DNA of 64,000 nt from Cristatella mucedo. Lineage: Eukaryota > Bryozoa > Phylactolaemata > Cristatellidae. Positions 1-64,000 of this stretch are shown piece by piece. The translations under genes and the position numbers were made by a program. The notes below the pieces were generated by a model, which was not told the origin of the DNA, did no database searches, and saw only the letters and a list, made by a program, of their open reading frames with translations. Location of the stretch: contig WPIO01000064.1 in the NCBI GenBank assembly GCA_009760855.2, forward strand, positions 186,001 to 250,000, given 5' to 3'. How positions within the stretch are numbered: the stretch's first letter is position 1; every line of letters starts with the position of its first letter.

Positions 1-2071
1 TTGGAATTGACCACGAAAGGCAAATATCGTTACTATCATTTACAGACGCAAATGCACAGGCCTACAAAAAAAATTGATCCATGTCGCTGACCAAGCCAGT
101 TTTAGTACAAACTGATTAGTGTGTAGTTAAGTTTAAATTGCATTACCAGGGAAATAACGGATGTCTGTTTGCAGCCGATTATATGCTGGGTATGCAAATA
201 TTAAGTTCGCGACGTTTTTAACGCATTGATGTAGGATAACCGGTCGTTGTGCTAACTGTTGTTCAGCGCTTGCCACTGCAGCGAAGTGTTTGGCAATCGT
301 AGTGCCTGAACATTTAAGAGCCGGCGCTTGATGGAAAGTGGCTATTTCTTGGAAGGGTATACAGAATATGCTCACATAATCTGCGCCGGTTCGGCTTAAA
401 TGTCAATATCTGCAAGTATAGATACATTACCCTGTAGTGTCTTTACTAGTACTTTCACCTCCTCGACACTACGCCCCGATTCAGAGAAAAAGAGCGATTT
501 TTTGGTCGTTCAAAATTGCAGAATTCACTCACTTTTCTACCTGAAAACATGTGTACCACGTGAAAACGACAGAATACCAGCGAGAAAAGTAACTCGAAAT
601 ACGTCAGCTTCATGCTATTGAATACATTTGTAAAGGAAATATAAACGTTAGGCATAGATAAAAGATCCCTGTAGAAATAGATAATTTTGGTACAGGATTC
701 TAATATATGTTGAGATTTCGGCAAGATATTAAACTTTTCGAAATCGTGCTCACGGGTCTTAGTTGAATAGCTGGTATAAGCCTCAATTCGAAATTTCTTC
801 AGGAGAAAAGCGCATTAGGTTTCACTCTAGCGAACGTCAGTGAACTATAGCAGCAGCCTTGGATTTCCATCATCCTTTCTTCTCAAGGTCCACCAAAGGA
901 AAAATGATAATTCTCTGTACCCTCTTTTAAACTGTTGCTGTGAAGAAACGGTTTTTTTTGTTTGCTTGTGACCTGCGTCACTTGACATTTCACGCACTGA
1001 ACCCTATCTGTTCTCGTGCAGCCAATGATGTTGCACTTTCGGTAAAAATCATTCGACTCCATTTGAACTACCGAGTGCACGAAATTGTCCACTTACGTAT
1101 AACGGCTATCCAGTTACTCGATTACATAATGAAATTTGTTTGTCTAGCAGAATTCTGCAGCCTAACGACCATGCTGAGTGTGAAAATTGTGTTACCCCCA
1201 GATCACTTGGTTCAGTCACGCCTACGATTGAATATGTATGTATCTATGCATCTTGTGTCATATATACGACGCGGCGAACGAATTATCTCGAGTCTTTACA
1301 AAGTTTAGCCGGCACGTCTATGCTTGGCATCGTAGGCCTGCTTGTCGTCTGCTGCAGAAGTTCAAAATCCTATCATTGTTACGTAACGTGTATCTATTGA
1401 TGATTATATTATTTTTTGCATCTAAAAAATTATATTAAAGCGAGACTTGCCAGCTATTTTAAACTGCAGCTTTATGGGACAGAGTTTTAGCACGTTTCTG
1501 GAGCTGAAAGCTAGGATGCTGTACTCCCAGCAAAGCTTACCTCCTTCCGCCCCTTGTCAGAATAGTTAGACCGCCGGACTGCTCCACTCATCCTTCACGA
1601 TAGTTGGTATTCTAGTGTTGAAATATAATTTCTTTTTACCAAGCCACAATCGAAGGTTTTCTCGCTTTGGGAACTTAAATATGCCGTATTGTTAGAGCCG
1701 ACGACCACTTACAAAGGACGCATTCACCTTGACGCTGGTCCAGGAGAGACCTAGCCAGCCACTGTGCTTTGGATGATTTTCATTCGCAATATGTTTAATT
1801 CGCAATCAATAGGGCATAGATTTTTCTCTAACTTTAAATTAACCTTAGCTAGTGTAATGTCAGATTCTTAGGCGCGGTTAATTTGAGCCGTGCTTGAATT
1901 AGTTTTACTTGCAACCGGCTATGACATGCCAACGAAGAAATCATGCAGCGTGTACTCACGGAACTAATCTCAGGTCAAATCTCGTGAAAACGAACTACCT
2001 CACAGCATATCATCGTGCTAGCTCTACACAAAATGCACAGAATATAATTAATATATACATATGTCTATGTG

Positions 2072-2076
<5 letters not shown>

Positions 2077-2111
<35 letters not shown>

Positions 2112-2186
2112 CATATATATATATTTGCATATATATATATTTGCATATATATACATATATATATACAGAGAGAGAGAGAGAGAGAA
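2077..2186. repeat. TA-rich and GA microsatellite inside unit 1
   Basis: A (TA)n run is broken by spaced TTGCA motifs and followed by a (GA)n run of about 20 nt. It lies in the intron about 670 nt before the first cassette exon and differs in length between the four units. Confidence 0.95.
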
Positions 2187-2851
2187 ATATATGTGCGTGC
2201 AGGAGTAGGTATTTGTAGGTTAACTGTAGGTAACTTGCATAGCCCGATTAAATAACCGTCTCTCTCCTCTTTCTTAACGTATGCCAAAGAGAACCAGCTC
2301 ATGACCTTGATCGGTGGACGGCGATACATTTCCCTAGGCTAAACCAATGTCGATGCGACGTCATAGATAACGCAGCTTTGACGAATTCAACAACGTTTTC
2401 ATCTAAGCTGATGCTCTGCATGTGGTGTTGTGTTTAAAATGACGATCTTATCAATATTCGACAGGCTTCTCTTCAGCACCAACTGGGAGGCATAACATAG
2501 TCTTACGTTGGGATACTTACCTTTCTTCCAGAAACACATTCACGCTGTTACCACTTGCTTGACGGGAGCGAAATTAAGGTTGTAAATAGTTAAACAATTT
2601 CATAAAGATAGCTATAGCAAGCTTTATAAATGGCCTTTTGCGTTAAATAGAGTTACTCAAAAGACTCAAAACCCGCAGCCGTAATTAAAAAGTACTCGTT
2701 GAGGTCAAGTGGTGCTATCTTTCTTTATTGATGAATATTAGAGCTGGAACTCTCGTAAAGAAAAGCAGGATAGAATTGTGAGATGCACAGTTGGACATAC
2801 GCATTTGACCTGCATATTTCGCCTGAAGTGTATGCTGAAACAAACTTCCAG

Positions 2852-55756
<52,905 letters not shown>

Positions 55757-56355
55757 TCGACATACTTGTCCATAGGTGGCTGGGCAACCGTAGCCACCTC
55801 ACGGAGTACTAAGTAAAATGGGACCGACTACTAAGGATTCACCACAGATCGCTAGTGGGACTGATCGTCGTGGATAGCCAAAAATGGCAAAATCCGGGCA
55901 GTGGCTGCTACCAATGGCCGCAGTATCCGTTCGGTGTTCTCTCGCTCGTTTGACTGGTTCGGTTATGCAAATCTTTTGCATTTGTATTAAGGGCACTGAT
56001 CCGTCTACCTGCTACACCATTGCAAGAAAAGATGTCTTGTAAGATCACGGCCCCCGTGACTTCATTAAAGGGTTCTTATGATGTTGACTTAGCAATAATT
56101 ATTATCAGGTTTGCAGTTGGAAATAGCTACGCAGCTACGATGGTCAGTACATACATCGGTAAACACGCTTGGTTAAGAGCTTATTTGTTAGCAAATTTTA
56201 GGCATATTGCATTGATATTTGCTGCGAAGTTTGGACGTTCCTTTGTTACACTCACTAAAAACTGAAAGCTGGCAATTTATTATCAACCTGTACATGACAC
56301 GTCAAGTTGGTAAGTATAAGAAGTGAGTTAAATAAATACATTTTGCGATAATCCC
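55757..56355 (+). other. Probable 3' UTR
   Basis: Non-coding sequence after the stop. The first canonical AATAAA I find is at 56,331-56,336. The true end is not established. Confidence 0.45.
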
Positions 56356-59069
56356 GCATTCACATGTCCAAAAAATAATGCCACTGAAATTGCACACATT
56401 AGACTGAAATTGAAAAGGTGATCCTTCAAGTAACAGAAATTTCAATCTTAAAACGATTGACAATAATATTTCCCTATTTTCCAGGAAATTTAATTATGAA
56501 ATACGATCAATCGTAAGCAAAATATCATAGCAATACGCCAATCATATAAAAGCTAACGCCCTCTCAAGTCTGGCCATTTCTTGGGACTACGGAAAAATTA
56601 TTGAATTCTAGCCCTGATTGCTCAGATGCACAGTATACCACCTTTTTAACTTTCTAAATATTTTTGGCTTTTAAGTACTTGAGGTGAAAATATAACGTAT
56701 TCACAGTGTCCAGCCACCCCCTCAAGGATTTTTGTAGTTTACGGTCACACTTAGCATATATCTTCTGATCACTGGGCCAATACTTTTGCATCAGGCTATG
56801 ATTAATATGATCTCAATTGCTTCTGCAAGGTAATGTTGTTAGTCTGTTAAAGCCTAAAACAAAAATAAAATGTTTTTCAAAGCGCTTGGAAACTTTGCTC
56901 CACTGTCTCTATCCGAAACTTCATAATAATGACACATACATAATACATAGCAATACAGTTTAAAGTGGGCTAAGAGAACTAATGGTTTTTATCTGAGCAC
57001 TTGACATGTTCAAGAAGGAAATCATGCTGATTGATCAGACACAAGCGGGACATTGTCAGCACGAATAATCACAAATAAAATATTCAGACTGATAGAGAAA
57101 AATATGACAAACAGGTTAGATTGGTTATATTTTTTAAATTTTAATTCGAAATTAAATTTGAGCTGTAAGTCGGTTTCAATTCTCTTGGCTTGTCAGAGAA
57201 AATGAACTTAAGGCCTGTTATAATACTTTAAGGGTTTTTGTAGCCATGGCTAAGCTTCTGATGTCGGAGGAGCACGTAGAATGATAGAAAAAATCTTATT
57301 AGAAAGTATTTTAGATACGCAAGCCACTAAAATTGAATGAAGGGACCAAAATCAGAGTGACAAAGCCTTGAGATCAATAGGTTAATAAAAGGAAGCCAGT
57401 GAAGGTGGATGAGATAGAGCATGAATCCGAAAACAGCGAGGACGAGTCTCGACTTGTAGGCATAGCTGCAGAGCTGCATGCCACTTCAGGATCTTACGGT
57501 GCAAGCAGGAAGACCAGAAACAGCTGATATGCGGAATACTTTAACTTTGAGCAGATTAAATCCAGTCAAACGTACCTTTTAAAAAATACAAATGATAAAC
57601 GATACATAATGTGATACTTTAGCCGAAAGCATTTTGAGGATAAAGCTTTCCAGATTAAGAGCGACAGGTTTGTAGGTGACCATCAGCTTCTGTATATATT
57701 TATTCAATTTTAGAAATTTAGCAGTCCTCGGCCTAATAACGTCTTGTGTGACCTGTAGCTACGGAGTTGAGGGAGTTTATATGCTAACAGCTGGGATAAA
57801 TGAAGAATACCATGAGATGCGTGCGATCTACTTTAAGATTAAATATCACATTGGGCTTGGTAATTTACTTGTCTCGAAACAGTGTATATATAGTAATAAG
57901 ATGCGGACCTTGAAAACAAACCTTAGGTACCCCGTATTCATTCCTAAATGATTCCCGTTTGATATTAATTCAAGCCTATGTGGTCTGATCGCCTCACTGT
58001 GAACGAACCTAAGCCATTTTTTGCAGTGTAAGTAAATGAAAACCGAGATACTAGACACTTAAGAAGGACTTGGTGATTAATTTTACCAAGAAAAGATAAG
58101 AGAGACCACATAATTTGCATAGATATTCTTACTAGGCAGCAAGTGATTGTTATAAATTTGCGCCAAGGATGCATCAGGGGTGTGACTTAATTTAAAACCT
58201 TATTGCAGGTTACTTGCTAGCTTAAATATCTTGCTGTCCGAGTTTGGCTGCTCTACCACCACTTATTACTCTCAGGGCTCAGATAGAAAAGATATTAGAT
58301 GTAGATAGTTAAAGCGAAAGCTGCTTTAAGTTTGGTCTGGTCTGGTGTCACCTTCTTAGTTAGAGGCCAAACAAGTTGTTGGAAGGTTTCAGGGGAAACC
58401 GGAGCGCAAGGAAATATTTACTACACTTACACTATGTTTGGCCTGTATGGAATCAAGGCATTTCACAGTCGTAATCCCGGTTGAATGCCCCGTTCTCACC
58501 GTGGTCACTAGTCTTTCTAGAAGTGTAGATGTGCTGCGAGATGAGATCAGCAGGGACTGAAGGTTGAAGTAGGTCGGAATGGTGAGCAGTAAAGAAGTCA
58601 AAAGATTCCAATACTGAAGATATCGTGTTCAGGATTGGCTAGAATGCAACTTTTTAAAGTTATGGCTGACGGTCGACTGTTACAAGCATCTCGAACTCAT
58701 TAGGTGTTCCGCAGTCAATCCTGATACGTTGAAGAATTATGTAAGTTCAAGCTTCATTTTTTCGGTTAGTGCTAAGGCATTAAATAAACCAAACTGCGTC
58801 TGAGCGAGTTTTTGCTGAAATGCTTAGTTAAAGTGGGAATTTCATCATTTACCGTTATAAATATGGCAGCTTAAAAGTCATGTGGTGAGACTGAGTCACA
58901 ACAATTGGCTCAGACGAGTCAACAGCGATCGGACCTGTTAAACTCCCAATCCACCGATGTAGTGACGTGTACTGCCGTCACCGTGAGCTATCATTACAAC
59001 TCGAACTCGTTGTTAAAAGTAACACTGGGGAAAAGAAAAAACTCTAAAGGTGGAGAATATTGAGGACAT
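56356..59069. other. Intergenic sequence, no gene supported
   Basis: AT-rich DNA without coding evidence. The stretch 57,240-57,560 is purine-rich and may be an old repeat. Minus-strand open frames near 58,000 and 58,400-58,600 show no domain I recognise. Confidence 0.45.
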
Positions 59070-60235
59070 CAGGTCCTTTCTCAGTTGGAGATGCCAGAGT
59101 ATTGATATGAATGGGTGAAGATCCTCCGAAGAGCCACATAAGTATGGGCTAGCTCAGGACTCGGCACTCGGTCTGCCTCTTTTCATCATCTATACTCTCC
59201 CTGTTGCCGATTTAATCGCTAAGTACAATCAAGGCTTCCACTTCATGTTCAGTCTGCACGAAATCTAAATTTCCAGTTAAAAAGTTACGCTTCATTAGAT
59301 AACCACGTCTGATCCAAAGTCAAGTCTGCTTGTTTTTACCTGCATAATATTGTTGCAATTCCTGCTTGTTAAGTTAGGGATATCACATCTAAATTTGTTC
59401 ACGGATTGGTGACATCACGTCTTACCTTATTTAACGCACTGCTTGCTGGTCTACATGTATGTCTTATCAGGTGCACAGTTGGAGCAAAACTCAGCAGTCA
59501 GGCTTTTTTTTGTTAGCACTGTATTTGCAATATCAATCCGCTTCTCGCCGACCTGCACCGCTCCCAATCAAGCAGTGAATTGACTTCAAGGTTCTGTCAC
59601 TCACTTTTAGGTCTCTGCGACTTCCAGGTTCTGTCACTCACTTTTATATAATTCATTTGTATAGCGCCCCAAGAGAAATAAATCTCTATTCAGGCGCTTC
59701 ACATATGCCTCAGGGCTCGAGCCCACGACCTCAGCCAGACCTTAGTCGGGGCGAGCACCTTAACCGCTGGACCAACCCAGCTCGGCAACTTTAAGGTCTC
59801 TGCATTCTCTGGGTCCAGCCTATCCATCAGAAATAATCTCCACGTGGCGAAGAATTGTACAACCTGTTGTCTGACTTGAGTTATTTGGCCACACTTTGTA
59901 TGAAACTTTAAATCGTTCGAGACCGTGCCAGTAGTTCGTATGCTCCCAAACCCTGGAACTCTCTACCGCCGTATGACGTAATAACGTCCCCTGAAACGAC
60001 GACATTTAAAAAGGAGCTTATAACAACCTATATATTTCAGGATTAAGTGAGCCTATACAATCCATTCTCGACGGGGATATGCCTGCTTTTCGCTGTGCTT
60101 GCTGCAGGCATATGTCACCAAACCATCATTTGGTAATGCTTTCTATGCAGCAGCTGTTAATTGCCTAGGAGGAGATTTAGATCTCTGATGGCGCTTGAAA
60201 AAAATTCTAATAATAATTAGCATTATTATTGTAAG
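59070..60235 (+). mobile_element. CR1/L2-like LINE fragment interrupted by a SINE
   Basis: It shows SALGLPLFIIYTLPVADLIA and GFHF, then a deletion that removes the YADD, SARNL, VTSRLTLFNALLAG, the ORF end and the degraded hairpin CTAGGAGGAGATTTAGATCTC, ending in an AT-rich tail. SINE family B is inserted at 59,643-59,795. Confidence 0.75.
59643..59795 (-). mobile_element. tRNA-derived SINE, family B (LINE-like 3' tail)
   Basis: The minus strand reads GGTTGGTCCAGCGGTTAAGG, box B GGGCTCGAGCCC, then TGAAGCGCCTGAATAGAG and TTCTCTTGGGGCGCTATACA. The last two blocks pair as a hairpin and match the 3' end of the local LINE. The insertion lies in the LINE at 59,070-60,235. Confidence 0.8.
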
Positions 60236-61324
60236 CACTGCTCAGCGTTCACGGTCTTGAAAAGTGCTATTACGCTTGCAGCGGAGGACATATTTGCCAA
60301 GTTCTGACCTCTGGCTGTGATGAATAGCATGAAAAACACTGTCTTTCAATGAAATCACAAAAGCTTTGTCTGTAGCTGAGAGTTCACAGGCAGTAACGAT
60401 TTCATCCCCTAGTCTGAATCAATGCAAAGCCCCGGCTAAGTTGGTTCTCGCTGTTTTATTAATTGAGTTTGCAAGAGCTTGAAAATCTCGAGAAAATTGA
60501 TAGTCTGTAGGCATTCATTCAGTTCATTCATTCAGTTTCATTAGCTACGTGCAACATGTACATATTGGTAGCTTTCGTATCTGCAGGCAGCTCCCCAAGG
60601 TGCACGTGGTCGGTAGCGTACGAGCCGACTTGCTCGCTGATTTATGACAGAACTTATCTCTAGTGTCAAAACCTACTATTGGAATAATTGTATTAATATA
60701 CTTGCTTCCTTGGTAATTAAAAGTACCTTCGAAGGCTAATCCAAAGCCTAAAACCAGAATAAATTCGTGACATGCCTTTCTTGTAGCACCTTTAGGGTGG
60801 CCATGGGCCATGGGGGTATTGGAAAGATCGGGCTGGTCGTAATATAAGCGACAGCCGCGAGAGGGTGGTTTTTGGTGTCTTCAGATCAATATTCACAAAA
60901 CTAAAAGTGCGTACATACGATTTTGAGAAAATAACTGACATGCGAAAGCAGTGAGAGGTGAACTTTGCTATTAAATTAACAATATGAAATAGCCACAGAT
61001 GAAATCACAGCAAATTTACTCCTCACTCAAGACTAAATAGTTCATTGAAATGTACTAGTGTGCCTTATGAAAAAGTAGGTTGCCGCAAATTTAAGGTCCT
61101 TAGTTTCGCATCTCGCTAATAAATATTTAGCATGCCTAGTGGCGCATAAGGCGCAGATTTTTCATCCTGCAATACCTTACAGCACTTGGGAAAGTCGGAA
61201 TTGTGGCTCTAGATTATACCTCCATATAACAGGCATAAGAAATGTCTACTAGAGGTCACAATGGCCTCGTAATATAAATTATTGTGGACTACATAGAAAG
61301 TAAATAAATAAATTGCCGATTAAA
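60236..61324. other. Intergenic sequence, no gene supported
   Basis: No coding, RNA or clear repeat evidence. Confidence 0.4.
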
Positions 61325-62171
<847 letters not shown>

Positions 62172-63135
62172 AATAATAATAATAACAATAATAATAAACT
62201 TGATAAAGCTTTCTCAGAGAACTTAATCTACTTCTAGGTGCTTCAAATTTGCTGCAAGTAAACACGATTGAATGACGAGTGGTATCATGTTTGATAAAGA
62301 GCATGAATAACACGATTAGGGTTGACATGCACAGGGTGGACATGCAAGTGTGGTTAGAGTCGGCAGGCAGAGTGTTAATGCACATAAGCACGTAAAGGAT
62401 GAGTCACAGGAACCCACTAAATGCTGTGATAAATAGGTGCATTTTTAGTTCTTTTTAAATGTGGTAAAGTCAGTGTATGTCATGACGGAAGTCGAGAGTG
62501 AGTTCCAGGCTGTAGGAGCATGCGAACTAAATGCACGGTCTCCAAAGGATTGGAGGTTTGTACGAGGTAAAGGTATACAATTAGATTCCGAAAAGCGGGT
62601 GGTTCGATCCTTGACCTGGTGAGGCAGTAGATCTTATAGGTAGGCTTGAGCCAAAGGATGGAAAGAACCTAAAAGTGAGCGACAAAGAATTAAAGTCAAT
62701 CCGTTGCTTGATTGGTAACCAGTGTAGGTCGGCGAGATAAAGTTTGACGTGGCAACTGCGAACCTCACGACAGACAAGTATAGCTGCAGAGTTAGGCAAC
62801 AGCTATAAGCACCTGATTGAGCAGGCAGGTAGACCATCAAGCAGTGTGTTACAGAAGTGAAGATGGGATGTTAAAAATGCATGAACCAACATAGATGTGG
62901 TATCTTTGTCTAAATAAGCTCAAACTTTAGCAGTGTTATGTAGCTGAAAGCAGGCATGCTTGATTGTGGAGCTGGTGCGGTCGTCTAACGAAAGGTCACT
63001 TTGGAACATGACACCTAGATTTCGTGCAAATTGAGCAGAACATATGCTGGCAGAGCCGATTTTGAGCGTCAGCTTTTCCAATTTCTGAAACACACTTGGT
63101 TCGCCCATAACTAAACAGCAGGGGCCCAGAATGAG
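62172..63135 (-). mobile_element. CR1/L2-like LINE 3' fragment, minus strand
   Basis: The (AAT)n tail is at about 62,176-62,198, then the inverted hairpin tail and 3' UTR. The minus-strand coding remnants are GEPSVFQKLEKLTLKIGSAS, ARNLGVMFQSDLSLDDR and ADLHWLPIKQRIDF. It is frameshifted and inactive. Confidence 0.82.
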
Positions 63136-63534
63136 CCATGCTAGTTTAAAAACAGATTTCTTACTCACAGTCACCTGAAGGTTCTGCCAACGCCCCCTGA
63201 GATATTACTTTCGTGGCAGCATGGTACCAATAGACCCAATCTGGGCCAAGGGATACATAGCCAGACTTCCCCCCACCTCCCCGTGCAAGATTGTATAAGC
63301 GACAACAGTGATTCTACGCCATTTTATGTCTGCATAATGACCCGTTCACGCCAGAACGCAGGGAATTGACAGCCTAAGCCTATCGGGATTAATGGTTTTG
63401 AAAAAAAACATGTGCCAAGATATGCAGCACACTTTCTTGACCGGCCGTGCTATGTGTCCCAGCATTCGATGAACTGTTGTCCAGTGGTATTTCGTCGATG
63501 AGCACCAAGATATTACTTTCAAAGTTTATAATAA
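63136..63534. other. Intergenic sequence, no feature recognised
   Basis: Nothing supported between the two LINE pieces. Confidence 0.4.
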
Positions 63535-63612
63535 TGATATTAACAATAATATATTTTATATGGCACCCAAAGTGAACTCAATCTCTTTATAGGCAATTTA
63601 CATTTGCTGAAA
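63535..63612 (-). mobile_element. LINE 3' tail only
   Basis: An AT-rich triplet run is followed by GGCACCCAAAGTGAACTCAA and CTTTATAGGCAATTTACATT, a decayed inverted copy of the LINE hairpin tail. Confidence 0.6.
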
Positions 63613-64000
63613 AATTTGACGTTTACTTTAAGCCGAATAGTCCCTACACGAAAATTTATATGCTGAGTGTATTTTGATACAAAATTCTGGATTTAACCGG
63701 AACTGCTTCGACAAATTTGCATCAAATGAACTAATTTGCATGGCACTTAGCATGTGCTATGTTACAGGCTCATCTATCAGGTATAGCACAAAGCTAGCTT
63801 ATACGAAGCAGATAGTCAATGTCATGGCTAGGAAGGCTATAGCTCAAAGCATATGCTATTTTGGTGAAGCCGAATCTCTAGAATATTCTCCTTAGGTACC
63901 TTCATAACTGATGGGCGTAGTCATGGTATCTGGAAATATGCAAATATAATGATCATACGATCTAACGCTCATGTTTAGGCTGAGACGCTACAGCTCTAGT
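63613..64000. other. Intergenic sequence to window end, no feature recognised
   Basis: A + strand open frame of 73 codons (63,674-63,895) has no recognisable domain and is treated as chance. Confidence 0.4.

Noticed and set aside
940-1438. Open frames of 66-122 codons conserved at the same place in all four units
   Set aside because: Conservation is fully explained by duplication of the DNA. They overlap each other in different frames, lack domains and splice signals, and lie in the intron before exon A.
1909-2329. Open frames rich in Tyr-Ile repeats over the TA microsatellite
   Set aside because: Simple-sequence translation of (TA)n on both strands. No independent coding evidence.
58389-58601. 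A minus-strand LINE coding fragment
   Set aside because: No motif of the LINE family could be placed with confidence, so it is left as unassigned intergenic sequence.

Overview
The window looks like a stretch of animal (eukaryotic) genome. It is AT-rich, with GT-AG introns, long introns, dinucleotide microsatellites, many 5'-truncated non-LTR retrotransposon copies, tRNA-derived SINEs and hAT-type DNA elements. Nothing bacterial or viral is visible. The repeat types suggest an invertebrate, perhaps a flatworm or another lophotrochozoan, but that placement is weak.

Almost the whole window (about 1-55,760, + strand) is one multi-exon gene for a single-pass transmembrane cadherin. Its 5' end, with start codon and signal peptide, lies before base 1. 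From left to right: (i) 1-18,081 is a direct tandem array of four nearly identical units of about 4.58 kb, each holding the same three exons of 253, 165 and 215 nt; (ii) 20,079-28,130 is a fifth, strongly diverged copy of the same three-exon cassette with much larger introns; (iii) 29,861-39,365 holds single exons for the last cadherin repeats; (iv) 41,985-42,964 holds four small exons for a membrane-proximal region and the transmembrane helix; (v) 45,275-45,358 and 55,324-55,756 encode a cytoplasmic tail of about 175 residues ending in a glutamine-rich segment. With one exception (30,020 to 33,459), the intron phases chain correctly from exon to exon. About 1,570 residues are visible.

The central observation is the array. 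Each cassette encodes 211 residues (two cadherin repeats), starts and ends in phase 0, and has no internal stop. Any number of cassettes can therefore be spliced in, skipped or recombined without breaking the frame. Linked single-base differences show two unit subtypes whose switch points flank a TA/GA microsatellite inside each unit. This fits expansion by unequal exchange at or near that microsatellite. The calcium-binding motifs alternate between complete and missing linkers, so copy number would set the length of a chain of alternating stiff and flexible joints.

The introns and the 3' flank (55,757-64,000) are filled with decayed copies of a CR1/L2-like LINE family ending in a hairpin plus (AAT)n tail, a tRNA-derived SINE that shares this hairpin tail, a second SINE family, a SPIN-like hAT MITE at 19,122-19,305, and an hAT element at 52,045-53,647 split by a nested LINE. 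No second gene is supported after 55,756.
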